A stretch of DNA of 64,000 bases from Methylophilus sp. Leaf416 (GCF_001424665.1 NZ_LMQS01000002.1:1-64000); one strand, 5' to 3'. Positions 1 through 13,404 are shown, counted from the first letter of the stretch. Numbers and translations are program-made. Notes: generated by a model from the sequence alone, not told the origin.

Positions 1-169
1 GCATTTGTATTTTCTGAGGCTTCTACGCATTAAATGCGCTTCACCCAACTACAAACACCCACACTTATCAGTCATCCTAATTTTTAAAGAACAGGGCCAC
101 TAGGGCCTTCAACATCAACGCTTTGCGTTAACGAGGTGCGCATTATACAGAGCTTTTTTAAGCGGTCAA
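1..169 (-). repeat. rRNA operon promoter/leader, copy belonging to the next rrn operon
   Basis: These bases are identical to 5969-6137, which lie directly upstream of the 16S gene of this window. The copy carries the same -35 (TTGACC, 164-169), -10 (TATAAT, 142-147), GC-rich discriminator and boxA-like leader motif (81-92), all reading leftwards out of the window. The identity stops immediately beyond the -35 hexamer. It indicates that a second rRNA operon in the same orientation begins outside the window; that 16S gene itself is not visible here. Confidence 0.9.
142..169 (-). promoter_or_regulatory. rRNA promoter (proximal) of the next rrn operon
   Basis: Minus-strand TTGACC at 164-169 and TATAAT at 142-147 are separated by 16 nt and followed by GCGCACC. 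A GC-rich discriminator of this kind is typical of stringently controlled rRNA promoters. It is identical to the promoter at 6110-6137. Confidence 0.8.
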
Positions 170-266
170 CAACTTTTTAACTGGCTGCTGACACATTCTG
201 ATCAATCGCAAATTTATTACTGCCTTCCTTCAAATTAACGTTTCGTTGTTTCGAAGCAAGCCGCGC

Positions 267-294
267 ATTTTACAGCGCTGGCGATTTTCGTCAA
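267..294 (-). promoter_or_regulatory. upstream (distal) rRNA promoter of the next rrn operon
   Basis: Minus-strand TTGACG (289-294), 16 nt spacer, TAAAAT (267-272), then GCGCGG. The core resembles the proximal promoter at 142-169. An A/T-rich stretch directly upstream (295-340) could act as an UP element. It lies between the terminator of this operon and the repeated leader, so the next operon would have tandem promoters. Inferred from motifs only. Confidence 0.6.
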
Positions 295-340
295 GAAAAA
301 TATTACTTATTTTCCATTACAAAAATCGACTATTTACATA

Positions 341-373
341 AAAAATAGAGCCTCGCATTCACGAGGCTCTATT
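341..373 (-). terminator. Rho-independent terminator of the rRNA operon
   Basis: A perfect 12-bp stem (AATAGAGCCTCG with its complement, 344-355 and 362-373) closes a 6-nt loop and is followed on the minus strand by a T run. It lies 13 nt downstream of the 5S gene, where the operon should end. Confidence 0.9.
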
Positions 374-385
374 CGTTGTAAGGAG

Positions 386-498
386 CTTGGGGATGACCTA
401 CTTTCGCATACGAAGAGTACACTATCATTGGCGCAAGTTCGTTTCACGGCCCTGTTCGAGATGGGAAGGGGTGGTTCCAAACCGCTATTGTCCCCAAA
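386..498 (-). rRNA. rrf: 5S ribosomal RNA
   Basis: The minus strand shows a conserved 5S core: the CCATCTCGAACAG and GTGAAACG segments, AATGATAGTG, and AAAGTAGGTCATC near the 3' end. The ends TTTGGGGA and TCCCCAAGC pair as the terminal helix. About 113 nt, last gene of the operon. Ends are placed by helix pairing and may be off by one or two bases. Confidence 0.93.
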
Positions 499-767
499 CA
501 TAACTGGTAATGTTATGCCTGACATATCCCAAGGGATATGTGACATGCAGAGTGCTGAGTTGTAGCTCAGCCTGCTTTAACAAATTGGAAGAAGTAAAGG
601 ATGCAAGCGTTCGCTTGGTTTTCAATGGGATTAGGGTATGAAACAACTTGTGTTTCTTATTTCTAGATGATTGCCAAATCATATTGCTTTGAACTACACC
701 TTATGGATTTTCATCCATTAGATTTTGTATCGTTTTCACGTTACATCATGTCTAAGTTTTAAGGTTA
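499..767 (-). other. 23S-5S spacer
   Basis: Transcribed spacer without a gene. It holds a short perfect hairpin (ACATATCCC / GGGATATGT at about 523-542). Next to the 23S end lies the 3' arm of the 23S processing stem: 752-777 is largely complementary to 3651-3676. The two arms would bring the 23S ends together for RNase III cleavage, as known for bacterial pre-rRNA. Confidence 0.7.
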
Positions 768-3658
<2,891 letters not shown>

Positions 3659-4057
3659 TATAACGTTAAAACCTAAACCCTTTTTAAATCCAGGTTTCGT
3701 CGTGCATGAGACACGCGTTACAGGTAATTCTAAAGCACTATCAAACCTCGTTAGATTCGCTCAAATCAATGATTTCTCATCAACCTAAGCCTCTCAACTT
3801 GCGTTTAATATATTTATGATTTTGCAATCAATCGATATTATTTCCGGTTAAAAAATAATATCGCCCATTGAATATAAGTTGTCATCACACAACCTATATT
3901 CCTTTACTTCTTCCATTTTGTTAAAGAGCAGTCTTAGTCATTAAACTAATCGTTTAAAAACCAGAAGCAAACATTATTTGATCGTTACCAATCAAGTAAC
4001 ATTTGCTTCTAATCTCTAAACCGCAACAAAGAACCACGTATCCAAACCATCAATAGG
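3659..4057 (-). other. tRNA-Ala to 23S internal transcribed spacer
   Basis: About 400 nt without a gene. It contains a canonical boxA antitermination element (minus-strand TGCTCTTTAACA at 3919-3930) and, at its 23S end, the 5' arm of the 23S processing stem (3651-3676 pairing with 752-777). The remainder is A/T-rich with no further recognisable signal. Confidence 0.8.
3919..3930 (-). promoter_or_regulatory. boxA antitermination element in the 16S-23S spacer
   Basis: The minus strand reads TGCTCTTTAACA, an exact match to the rRNA boxA consensus bound by NusB/NusE. Such elements let RNA polymerase read through the untranslated rRNA genes without Rho termination. It lies downstream of tRNA-Ala and about 260 nt before the 23S gene. 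Confidence 0.85.
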
Positions 4058-4133
4058 TGGTGGAGGATAACGGGATCGAACCGTTGACCCCCTGCTTGCA
4101 AAGCAGGTGCTCTCCCAGCTGAGCTAATCCCCC
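4058..4133 (-). tRNA. tRNA-Ala (TGC)
   Basis: 76 nt on the minus strand, running from GGGGGATTAGCTCAG to ATCCTCCACCA with CCA encoded. The anticodon loop CTTTGCAAG gives anticodon TGC. The acceptor stem pairs fully. It is in the usual place after tRNA-Ile in the 16S-23S spacer. Confidence 0.97.
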
Positions 4134-4143
4134 AATATCAGAG

Positions 4144-4220
4144 TGGTGGGTCTGGTTGGGCTCGAACCAACGACCCCCGCCTTATCAAGACGGTGCTCTA
4201 ACCAGCTGAGCTACAGACCC
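4144..4220 (-). tRNA. tRNA-Ile (GAT)
   Basis: 77 nt on the minus strand, starting GGGTCTGTAGCTCAG and ending with an encoded CCA. The anticodon stem-loop CGTCTTGATAAGGCG gives anticodon GAT. It follows 16S by about 86 nt and precedes tRNA-Ala by 10 nt, the standard Ile-Ala spacer arrangement. Confidence 0.97.
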
Positions 4221-4260
4221 TAAGGCGGTTTGCCTAAATCTTTGTTGCTGCTTATTTTCA

Positions 4261-4273
4261 GATGACTGATAAG
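4261..4273 (-). other. 3' arm of the 16S pre-rRNA processing stem
   Basis: Thirteen bases here are perfectly complementary in the transcript to the leader at 6032-6044. Pairing continues with many G-U pairs towards the 16S gene. This is the expected RNase III stem that loops out 16S. Confidence 0.75.
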
Positions 4274-4303
4274 AGTGAATGCTTGAAGCCGAGTGATCTT
4301 CTC

Positions 4304-5845
<1,542 letters not shown>

Positions 5846-6109
5846 AATTCCTAACTATTACTTTATACCTCTTTCGAGGCGGTATTCGTTTCGCTTAATT
5901 TCTCAAATTCATTTCAAGGTATGTGTGTAAAAAACACTGTACATACTTGTCATAAATCTAAGTGTAAAGCATTTGTATTTTCTGAGGCTTCTACGCATTA
6001 AATGCGCTTCACCCAACTACAAACACCCACACTTATCAGTCATCCTAATTTTTAAAGAACAGGGCCACTAGGGCCTTCAACATCAACGCTTTGCGTTAAC
6101 GAGGTGCGC
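5846..6109 (-). promoter_or_regulatory. 16S leader (boxA, processing stem)
   Basis: Transcribed leader between the promoter and 16S. It contains a boxA-like element (minus-strand GTTCTTTAAAAA, 6049-6060) and the 5' arm of the 16S processing stem (6032-6044, pairing with 4261-4273). A GCATTTAATGC hairpin lies near 5995-6010. Bases 5969-6137 recur identically at 1-169, so leader and promoter are shared with the neighbouring rrn copy. Confidence 0.8.
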
Positions 6110-6137
6110 ATTATACAGAGCTTTTTTAAGCGGTCAA
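6110..6137 (-). promoter_or_regulatory. rRNA operon promoter
   Basis: Minus-strand TTGACC (6132-6137), 16 nt, TATAAT (6110-6115), then the GC-rich GCGCACC discriminator typical of stringent control. A/T-rich sequence upstream (about 6140-6170) could serve as an UP element. It sits 39 nt downstream of tRNA-fMet, so this operon can be transcribed from here or from the tRNA promoter at 6294-6323. Confidence 0.8.
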
Positions 6138-6175
6138 GCAAAGAAGTCAATTTAAATTTAAACAGAATTTTTACT

Positions 6176-6252
6176 TGGTTGCGGGAACAGGATTTGAACC
6201 TGTGACCTTCGGGTTATGAGCCCGACGAGCTGCCAGACTGCTCCATCCCGCG
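6176..6252 (-). tRNA. initiator tRNA-fMet (CAT)
   Basis: 77 nt with encoded CCA and anticodon CAT in CGGGCTCATAACCCG. Two initiator hallmarks are visible: the C1-A72 mismatch (5' C opposite A next to the discriminator) and the GGG/CCC pairs at the base of the anticodon stem. It is placed just upstream of the rRNA promoter in the same direction with no terminator between, so co-transcription with the rRNA is likely. Confidence 0.96.
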
Positions 6253-6293
6253 TCCGAATCGACCTAAAAACTTGTGTTGCGTCGAGAGGTGAG

Positions 6294-6323
6294 ACTATAG
6301 CAAAGAATTGAAAGAGGTGTCAA
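6294..6323 (-). promoter_or_regulatory. sigma-70 promoter of tRNA-fMet
   Basis: Minus-strand TTGACA (6318-6323), 18 nt, TATAGT (6294-6299), about 40 nt upstream of the mature tRNA 5' end. It can also feed the rRNA operon. Confidence 0.75.
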
Positions 6324-6374
6324 CACAAAATCAGAGAATTGTTACGGACAGATGTATAGACAGTGACGCATCAG

Positions 6375-6414
6375 TTAAATAAAAACGCCGTTTCCTCACG
6401 GCGTTTTTATTTAA
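6375..6414 (-). terminator. terminator after the DUF4197 gene
   Basis: A perfect 17-bp inverted repeat (6375-6391 and 6398-6414) with a 6-nt loop, a GC core ACGCCGT and A/T-rich outer arms that give T runs on either strand. It lies 22 nt beyond the stop of the minus-strand DUF4197 gene and insulates the fMet/rRNA unit downstream. Confidence 0.9.
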
Positions 6415-6436
6415 CCGACTGAATACTAATACTAAA

Positions 6437-7183
6437 TTACTTTGCTGCGCCAAATACCTTTTTCAGTAAGTTACTCGCCTGCCCCATCGGATCCTGGCGG
6501 ATAGCGGCTTCTTCTTTCGCGACCATTAGGTAAACACCATCCAGCGCCTTCTGGGTGACATACTGATTAATATTGGCATTTTCCTTTTTCACCACACCAA
6601 ACTGGCTGCCCATTTCCGCATACTTATTATAGGTATCAGCCAACTGCACATTTGCAGTTGCCTTTTGTACGATAGGCAGAAATTTTGCCGCCATGTCAGT
6701 TGAAGTGGTTTTTTTGAAATATTGCGTTGCCGCATCTTGCGGACCGGTCAGTATGCCTTTGACATCCGCAAGACTCATTTGCTTGATGGAGTTAACCAAT
6801 AAGGCCTTAGCTTCTGGCACCGCTTGCTCTGCGGCCCGGTTCATTTTCAACACAAGATCATCGGCCTGATCCCCCATGCCAACCATTCGCATGCCTTTCT
6901 CTATTTTCTTTAGTGAATCAGGCAACGGAATTTTCACTTCTTTATTACCCAGAAAGCCATCTGTCGCACCAAGCACATCAACGGCTTTAGTCACTCCCTG
7001 GTTAAGAGCCAGCTTGAGACCATCGTTTGTTTCCTTGTCAGTTAAATTGCTGACAGCCGCATCATTGCCAGCTGTGGAATCACCCCTCACTTTATTGACA
7101 ACATCGCCCAAACCTTTGAGGTCAAGTGCCTGAGCATTGGTAATTATCAAACCCAAAACAAGTAAATAGGCTGTTTTTTTCAT
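6437..7183 (-). CDS. DUF4197 domain-containing exported protein
   Basis: 248 aa. It begins MKKTAYLLVLGLIITNAQA, a clear Sec signal peptide with cleavage after the AQA, so the product is periplasmic or envelope-associated. The rest matches the DUF4197 family pattern (NDGLKLALNQGVTKAV, LPDSLKKIEKGMRMVGMG, AAEQAVPEAKALL and a C-terminal ALDGVYLMVAKEEAAIR). The function of the family is unknown. An ATG 48 nt further upstream is open, but the chosen start has GGAG in front of it and opens directly into the signal peptide. Single gene with its own terminator. Confidence 0.88.
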   Translation of the reverse strand: MKKTAYLLVLGLIITNAQALDLKGLGDVVNKVRGDSTAGNDAAVSNLTDKETNDGLKLALNQGVTKAVDVLGATDGFLGNKEVKIPLPDSLKKIEKGMRMVGMGDQADDLVLKMNRAAEQAVPEAKALLVNSIKQMSLADVKGILTGPQDAATQYFKKTTSTDMAAKFLPIVQKATANVQLADTYNKYAEMGSQFGVVKKENANINQYVTQKALDGVYLMVAKEEAAIRQDPMGQASNLLKKVFGAAK

Positions 7184-7230
7184 TATGCTTCTCCGTCCAA
7201 AAGGCTGCTCTAGTGTACCCACAAAGCACA

Positions 7231-7254
7231 AAGCAAGTCCATAAGGACTTGCTT
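7231..7254 (-). terminator. possible terminator of glgP
   Basis: A perfect 10-bp stem (AAGCAAGTCC with its complement, 7231-7240 and 7245-7254) with a 4-nt loop, 29 nt beyond the glgP stop. The following T content is low, so termination is less certain than at the other hairpins. Confidence 0.5.
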
Positions 7255-7283
7255 TGCTTAAAAGCTACTTTTATAAAGCTGAA

Positions 7284-9785
7284 TCAGGCTTTGAACTGTT
7301 CCACTTTCCAGATACGACTCGCATATTCGCCTATGGTACGGTCACTGGAAAATTTCGCCATCCGTGCCACATTCAAAATAGCCACGCGTGACCAGGCATC
7401 CTCATCTTGATATAAGGCAGCCACTTTGTCTTGCGCCTCAACATAAGCTGAATAATCTGCAAGTAATAAGTAATGGTCACCTTTTTGCAGCAGGGTTTCC
7501 ACGATTGCCTGGTAGCGACCGCGTTCGCCAAATGAAAAGAATCCGTTTCCTATCATGTCGATGACCTGCTTGAGTTCAGGGTTGCCGTTGTAATAATCCC
7601 ATGGGTTATAACCGCTGGCTTTAATCTGCGCCACCTCTGGTGTGGTCAGCCCAAAGATGAAGATATTCTCGTCACCCACTTCTTCCTTGATTTCGACATT
7701 GGCCCCATCCAGCGTACCTATGGTCAGCGCACCATTCAGCGCCATTTTCATATTACCGGTGCCGCTGGCTTCAGTACCTGCGGTGGAAATTTGTTCGGAT
7801 AAGTCCGCGCCTGGGAATAGGATTTCAGCAGCACTTACCTCATAGTTAGGATAGAAGACGACTTTTAGCTGATCGCCCACTGCCGGGTCATTATTGATAA
7901 TTGTCGCCACATCATTAATCAAACGGATGATCTGCTTGGCTAGCCAGTAGCCAGGTGCGGCTTTACCGGCAAAAATCACCACGCGCGGCGTCTGGTTGTG
8001 TGCCTGGCCATTGCGGATTCGGTTATACAAAGTGATGACATGCAACACATTCAATAACTGACGTTTGTATTCATGAATACGCTTGATCTGCACGTCAAAT
8101 ATCGCTTGGGGATTAATAGCAACGCCAGTTTTCTGCAATATTTTGTATGCCAGCCTTTGCTTATTGGCGGCTTTCACTTCGCGGAAAGCTTTTCTGAAAG
8201 CGGCATCATCTGCCAAAGGCTCAATTTTTTTAATCAGGCTAAGGTCTTTCTGGAAACCGGTACCTATATGCTTGATTAACAGTTCAGTCAGCAAAGGATT
8301 ACATTGGTTGAGCCAGCGGCGCGGCGTAATGCCGTTGGTCACATTGGTAAATTTGCCAGGATAGATTCTATTGAAATCGGCAAACAAGGTGGTTTTCAAT
8401 AACTCGCTATGTAACGCGGCGACCCCGTTTACAGTGTGACTACCGACTACAGCCAAATGCGCCATGCGTACACGGCGGCCATTACCCTCATCAATAATAG
8501 AGACACGGCTCAGCAAATCACTGTCGCCAGGGAAATGCTGGTTAACCATTTGCAGGAAGCGATGGTTGATTTCGTAAATGATTTCCAGGTGACGTGGCAA
8601 CAGTGATGAAAACAAATCCACTGACCAGGTTTCCAGTGCTTCCGGCATCAGGGTATGGTTGGTGTAGGCGAAGATCTGAGTGACCAGATTCCATGCTTTT
8701 TCCCATGGCAGATGATAAAGATCTATCAGTTGATACATCATTTCAGCGACGGCAATCGCAGGATGTGTATCGTTTAACTGGATAGCGACCTTTTGCGGCA
8801 AGGTTTCCCAATCGGGATTGTGCGTGATAAACCGGTGCAGGATATCTTGCGTAGAGGCCGATACAAAAAAGTATTGCTGTTTTAAACGTAATTCTTTACC
8901 AGATTCAGACGCATCATTCGGATATAGAACCTGGGAAATGGTCTCCGCCCCATGACGGCCTTCCACAGATTTATCGTAGTTACCCTGATTAAATGATGTC
9001 AGGTCAAACTCTTTAGCGGCTTTGGCAGACCACAAGCGCAGGTTATTGACCGTTTGCGTGCCATAACCCGGCACTGGGACATCATAAGGCATGGCCACTA
9101 CGCTGGCGGTGTCTATCCAGTGGCGCTCATTACCCCGCTCTGTATGCACCTGCACTACACGGCCATAAAATTTCACTTCGCAAGTATGCTCAGGACGCTG
9201 AACCTCCCAGATGTTCTGGTAGCGCAACCAGTTGTCAGGGTTTTCCACCTGCTGGCCGCCTTCGATACTTTGCCTGAACATGCCATAGTCATAACGGATC
9301 CCGTAACCGGTGGCGGGGATATCCATGGTTGCCATTGAATCGACAAAACAAGCAGCCAGTCTGCCCAAGCCGCCATTACCCAGTGCAGCATCCGGTTCCA
9401 TCTCGGCCACGCCTTCCATTTGCTGGCCGATTTCCTGCAAACCTTCGCTTAATTCCGGTGCAACGCCCAGATTCAGTGCCGCATTAGAGAGCATGCGGCC
9501 GATCAGAAACTCTAGTGAAAGATAATAAACACGTTTGGTATTCGCATCTCTATAGGCATCGCGGGTTGTCACCCAGCGGCTCATCAGGTGATCACGTACA
9601 GTAAAGGCAGCAGTTTGATACCAGTCACGGGTCGTAGCCCAGGAGTCAGATTTACCCAGGGAAAAGGTCAGGTGGTTGCGTAATGCCTGTGGAATCGGTA
9701 ACTGTTCATTCAAAAATTGTTCAGCGTTATGGATAGTTTCTTTTTTATCGGTCTTGCTACGTGTGGATTTGGCATTGGTGGCCAT
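7284..9785 (-). CDS. glgP: glycogen/starch/alpha-glucan phosphorylase
   Basis: 833 aa, full length for the GT35 phosphorylase family. It releases glucose-1-phosphate from glycogen in the cytoplasm. Visible family segments include YYLSLEFLIGR near the N-terminus, EPDAALGNGGLGRLAACF, QLNDTHPA, VKRIHEYKRQ-type residues (IKRIHEYKRQLLNVLH), and the PLP-lysine region EASGTGNMKMALNGALTIGT near residue 680. The first ~30 residues are charged and variable. AGGGGA precedes the ATG. No other glycogen gene is adjacent, so it appears to be a single-gene unit between two terminators. Confidence 0.97.
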   Translation of the reverse strand: MATNAKSTRSKTDKKETIHNAEQFLNEQLPIPQALRNHLTFSLGKSDSWATTRDWYQTAAFTVRDHLMSRWVTTRDAYRDANTKRVYYLSLEFLIGRMLSNAALNLGVAPELSEGLQEIGQQMEGVAEMEPDAALGNGGLGRLAACFVDSMATMDIPATGYGIRYDYGMFRQSIEGGQQVENPDNWLRYQNIWEVQRPEHTCEVKFYGRVVQVHTERGNERHWIDTASVVAMPYDVPVPGYGTQTVNNLRLWSAKAAKEFDLTSFNQGNYDKSVEGRHGAETISQVLYPNDASESGKELRLKQQYFFVSASTQDILHRFITHNPDWETLPQKVAIQLNDTHPAIAVAEMMYQLIDLYHLPWEKAWNLVTQIFAYTNHTLMPEALETWSVDLFSSLLPRHLEIIYEINHRFLQMVNQHFPGDSDLLSRVSIIDEGNGRRVRMAHLAVVGSHTVNGVAALHSELLKTTLFADFNRIYPGKFTNVTNGITPRRWLNQCNPLLTELLIKHIGTGFQKDLSLIKKIEPLADDAAFRKAFREVKAANKQRLAYKILQKTGVAINPQAIFDVQIKRIHEYKRQLLNVLHVITLYNRIRNGQAHNQTPRVVIFAGKAAPGYWLAKQIIRLINDVATIINNDPAVGDQLKVVFYPNYEVSAAEILFPGADLSEQISTAGTEASGTGNMKMALNGALTIGTLDGANVEIKEEVGDENIFIFGLTTPEVAQIKASGYNPWDYYNGNPELKQVIDMIGNGFFSFGERGRYQAIVETLLQKGDHYLLLADYSAYVEAQDKVAALYQDEDAWSRVAILNVARMAKFSSDRTIGEYASRIWKVEQFKA

Positions 9786-9886
9786 GCATCTTCCCCTAGA
9801 ATATTCAATAACGGATGTGACTGTGAAGATTGTCTACATTTAAAAAGCAAAAAACAAGCCTGTCAGCGGCTGTTACGCTATATGAC

Positions 9887-9918
9887 AAAAAGCCACGGCG
9901 AAAGGTGCCATGGCTTTT
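9887..9918 (-). terminator. terminator of the FadL-type gene
   Basis: The minus strand reads AAAAGCCATGGC, a loop, then CGTGGCTTTTTG: a stem with one mismatch followed by T residues. It lies about 80 nt after the stop of the gene at 9999-11261. Confidence 0.65.
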
Positions 9919-9998
9919 ATTATAAATTACTATAAATGTAATTTTGATGACTATCGTGCTTACGCTAGTTTTGTCATACAAAAATCAAAGACTCACTC

Positions 9999-11261
9999 CT
10001 AAAGCGACCAACCGTAAGCAACCCCTAGAGAGTTCTGGTTCATGCGGACGTCCGCTTCTCCACCGCCAAATGGCACGGCAGGGATAGAGTTATTGCCGCG
10101 CACTTTATTTTCAAAGGCATGCGCAAAAAAGAAAGAAAGCTCGGACTTATTCGGCAAGGTATAGGTGGCTCCTAAAGTAAGGTGATCCTGAACCACGGCT
10201 GGCGCAAGAATATTAAACAAGGTTTCGCTACTGCGTACCGGTTGTGAACTGTGGTTATAGCCTGCGCGTAATGTCAACGAGTCACTATAGGCATACTGCG
10301 CACCTACCTTAAGAACTGTCACATCCCGCCAGCCAAAACCAGAGCCGCTGGATGAGCCTAATCGTGAAGCAAGGTTACTTAGTGACAAATTACCGATCGC
10401 ATTCACATCAGAATATAAGATTCGCTGCGCATCTGCTGCCAGTGTCAGTGCAGGCGTGGTTTTGATGGCAATCCCGATACCGTAGTTTGCAGGGATATCA
10501 ATATCGCCACCTTCCGCAAACAAGCCTTTATATTTGTCAAACTTGCTGGCATAGGTTTTTGTTTGATAAGTGGCACCTAAAGTCACCGCATCACTTACTT
10601 GCCCAACCCAGCCGAACCGCAAGCCGGCGCCGTAAGAGTTGTCATGTCCGTTATTGGTGACATTGCCCGGCGAGGTGCTTGAAAGCGCATTATCAAAGTT
10701 CTGTAAGCCCTTCGCCTCAAACCGCTGGTAAGCCAGATTCAGGGACACGCCTAATACATGTTGCTCATTGATGCGCCAGGTCGCGGTTGGTGCAACGACC
10801 ACTTGCAGGTAATCAATCCCGGTGCGGCTACCTGTGTTATTGAAATAAGGGATACCATCTTTATAGTCGGTATTCATGCCGCCATTACCATAGACGCTCA
10901 CGCCCAGCGTGGTGCGGTCATTAATCACCCGGTTATAACCAAACTCCGGGATAAAAAAATGCTCGGTATCGTTACCATCGTAACGTCCATCCAGCGCGCC
11001 GCTACCACCGGCGGTGTTGGACAGACGGACATCGCGGTCAGGTTTAAACCAGGTAACCCCAAAATCAATACGGTCACCGACGATGCCTAAGCCTGCAGGG
11101 TTTGTTGCCGCTGCCAGCGCATCTTGCGGCAGCGCAATACCGACACCACCCAATCCCAGGCCCTTTACTCCATAGCCATGGGCAAAATAACCATCAGTCG
11201 CATATACATGCCCTGCCATAATGGAAAGTAGCCATGGTAATAATTTAACGGTGTTACGCAT
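9999..11261 (-). CDS. OmpP1/FadL-family outer-membrane transport protein
   Basis: 420 aa with signal peptide MRNTVKLLPWLLSIMAGHVYA. It continues with the family's N-terminal pattern TDGYFAHGYGVKGLGLGGVGIALPQDALAAATNPAGLG, which resembles the FadL hatch and NPAG motif. Long alternating beta-strand segments and a C-terminus of VAYGWSL fit a 14-strand barrel. FadL relatives carry hydrophobic compounds such as fatty acids or aromatics across the outer membrane; the substrate here is not deducible. Single gene, with its own terminator downstream and a 152-nt gap from htpG. Confidence 0.88.
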   Translation of the reverse strand: MRNTVKLLPWLLSIMAGHVYATDGYFAHGYGVKGLGLGGVGIALPQDALAAATNPAGLGIVGDRIDFGVTWFKPDRDVRLSNTAGGSGALDGRYDGNDTEHFFIPEFGYNRVINDRTTLGVSVYGNGGMNTDYKDGIPYFNNTGSRTGIDYLQVVVAPTATWRINEQHVLGVSLNLAYQRFEAKGLQNFDNALSSTSPGNVTNNGHDNSYGAGLRFGWVGQVSDAVTLGATYQTKTYASKFDKYKGLFAEGGDIDIPANYGIGIAIKTTPALTLAADAQRILYSDVNAIGNLSLSNLASRLGSSSGSGFGWRDVTVLKVGAQYAYSDSLTLRAGYNHSSQPVRSSETLFNILAPAVVQDHLTLGATYTLPNKSELSFFFAHAFENKVRGNNSIPAVPFGGGEADVRMNQNSLGVAYGWSL

Positions 11262-11357
11262 TTCAGCCCCTTAGCGATAGTTGAGGCTTATTAATCTACC
11301 AATCTTATTAAATAGCTAAAAATAATTTGGAATTATATTGTTATAACTTTAAAAAAT

Positions 11358-11382
11358 ATAAAGCCCGCATCTGCGGGCTTTA
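11358..11382 (-). terminator. Rho-independent terminator of htpG
   Basis: ATAAAGCCCGCA and its complement (11358-11369, 11371-11382) form a strong hairpin followed on the minus strand by ATTTTTT. It is placed 32 nt after the htpG stop. Confidence 0.88.
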
Positions 11383-11413
11383 TATCTGACGCTGATTCGG
11401 ACTGACCGAATGA

Positions 11414-13327
11414 TTACAGAATCAGGCTGTTCATACGTTTCACAAAACTGGCAGGGTCTTCCAGCTGACCACCTTCAGCCAGCAATGCCTGATCAAACAA
11501 CACATGTGCGTAATCGGCAAAACGGGCATCATCGGTTTCTGCTTTCAGTTTTTCCACCAACCGATGCGCGGGGTTCACTTCCAGGATAGGCTTGCTTTCA
11601 GGCGCCTGCTGGCCGGCTGCTTTCAGGATACGTGCAAGGTTACCCGAAAGATCATGCTCGCCTGCAACCAGGCATGCTGGTGAATCTGTCAGGCGATGCG
11701 TCACTTTGACTTCTTTCACTGCTTCACCAAGCGCGGTCTTGATGCGCTCCACCAGGTCTTTGGCATTTTCCTCCACCTGTTTCTGCGCTTCCTTGTCTGC
11801 TTCATCTTCCAGCTTGCCGAGGTCCAGATCACCTTTGGCAATCGATTGCAGTTTTTTGCCTTCAAACTCTGTCAGGCTACCAAGCAACCATTCATCTACC
11901 TTGTCTGACATCAGTAATACTTCAATGCCTTTCTTGCGGAAGATTTCCAAATGCGGCGAATTCTTCGCGGCAGCAAAAGTATCGGCTGTGATGTAATAAA
12001 TCGCTTCCTGCTCAGGCTTCATACGGCCGATGTAATCTTTCAGTGATACATTCTGTACTTCGTTATCCGCATGGGTGGAAGCAAAACGCAGCAGAGCGGC
12101 AATTTTTTCTTTATTGGCAAAATCTTCGCCAGGACCTTCTTTCAATACGCGGCCAAACTCACTCCAGAACTTGCTGTAATCTTCAGGCTTGTTTTCCGCC
12201 AGGTCTTCCAGCAAGCTCAACACTTTTTTCACTGAGCCATTTTTAATCGCTTCCACATCACGACTGTCCTGCAGGATTTCACGCGATACATTTAATGGCA
12301 GATCGGCAGAGTCAATCACACCGCGCACAAACCGCAGGTATTGCGGCATCAGCTTTTCGGCATCTTCCATGATGAATACGCGTTTCACATACAGCTTGAT
12401 GCCTTGGCGACGCTCGCGGTCATACAAATCAAACGGCGCCTTGCCCGGAACGTACAACAGAGATATATATTCCTGCTTGCCTTCTACACGGCTGTGGGTA
12501 TAGGCCAGCGGGCTCTCATAATCATGAGAAACGTGTTTGTAAAACTCGTTGTATTCCTCCTCAGTGATGTCACTCTTGCTGCGCGCCCACAAAGCAGATG
12601 CCTTGTTAATCGTTTCATCCTCATCAGTTGTCACCATCTGACCGCCTTCGCCATTCTCGCCATCTTTCCATTCGGATTTTTTCATCACGATAGGTAAGGT
12701 GATATGGTCAGAATATTTGCGGATGATGGTTTTCAGTTTCCAGTCATTCAGGAACTCGTCTTCGCCTTCACGCAGGTGCAGGATGACCTCGGTACCGCGC
12801 CCGGCTTTTTCCGTTGTTTCAATCGTGAAATCGCCTTCACCGCCTGATTCCCATTTGATGGCTTCCGTCTCGCCGGCGCGGCGTGTAATCAGTGTGACTT
12901 TGTCAGCAATGATAAAACTGGAATAGAAACCGACACCAAACTGGCCAATCAGGTTGGCGTCCTTGGCCTGGTCGCCGGTCAGGTTCTGGAAGAATTCCTT
13001 GGTGCCGGATTTGGCAATGGTACCGATGTTATTAATCACTTCTTCGCGGCGCATACCAATACCATTGTCAGAAATGGTCAGGGTGCGTGCGTCTTTATCA
13101 AAAGAGACATTGATCTTCAACTCACTGTCATTTTCGTACAGGCTGCCATTCGAGATTGCCTCAAAGCGTAATTTATCTGCTGCATCAGAGGCATTAGAAA
13201 TTAATTCACGCAATACGATTTCTTTGTTGCTATACAGTGAATGAATCATCAACTGCAGTAATTGTTTGACCTCGGCCTGAAAGCCCATGGTTTGTTTAGA
13301 TGGCGATTCTGCTGTCGCTGTCGTCAT
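11414..13327 (-). CDS. htpG: molecular chaperone HtpG (Hsp90)
   Basis: 637 aa, full length. The N-terminal GHKL ATPase domain shows [40 protein letters not shown] and GQFGVGFYS. The middle domain includes [20 protein letters not shown] and SREILQ. The C-terminal dimerisation domain ends at MNSLIL. It assists folding of client proteins under stress in the cytoplasm. The start is supported by TTTGGAG upstream. It is preceded by a near-perfect sigma-32 promoter (13371-13404), so heat-shock induction is expected. Confidence 0.98.
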   Translation of the reverse strand: MTTATAESPSKQTMGFQAEVKQLLQLMIHSLYSNKEIVLRELISNASDAADKLRFEAISNGSLYENDSELKINVSFDKDARTLTISDNGIGMRREEVINNIGTIAKSGTKEFFQNLTGDQAKDANLIGQFGVGFYSSFIIADKVTLITRRAGETEAIKWESGGEGDFTIETTEKAGRGTEVILHLREGEDEFLNDWKLKTIIRKYSDHITLPIVMKKSEWKDGENGEGGQMVTTDEDETINKASALWARSKSDITEEEYNEFYKHVSHDYESPLAYTHSRVEGKQEYISLLYVPGKAPFDLYDRERRQGIKLYVKRVFIMEDAEKLMPQYLRFVRGVIDSADLPLNVSREILQDSRDVEAIKNGSVKKVLSLLEDLAENKPEDYSKFWSEFGRVLKEGPGEDFANKEKIAALLRFASTHADNEVQNVSLKDYIGRMKPEQEAIYYITADTFAAAKNSPHLEIFRKKGIEVLLMSDKVDEWLLGSLTEFEGKKLQSIAKGDLDLGKLEDEADKEAQKQVEENAKDLVERIKTALGEAVKEVKVTHRLTDSPACLVAGEHDLSGNLARILKAAGQQAPESKPILEVNPAHRLVEKLKAETDDARFADYAHVLFDQALLAEGGQLEDPASFVKRMNSLIL

Positions 13328-13370
13328 AACGATTTCTCCAAATAACAGGGTTACACGAAAATTTTGTGAT

Positions 13371-13404
13371 TAGATGGGGAAAAGAAAACCGTTTTTCAAG
13401 AGGG
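13371..13404 (-). promoter_or_regulatory. sigma-32 (heat-shock) promoter of htpG
   Basis: The minus strand reads CCCTCTTGAA (13395-13404), 15 nt, CCCCATCTA (13371-13379). This matches the RpoH consensus CTTGAA / CCCCATnTA at correct spacing, about 45 nt before the htpG ATG. Confidence 0.88.
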
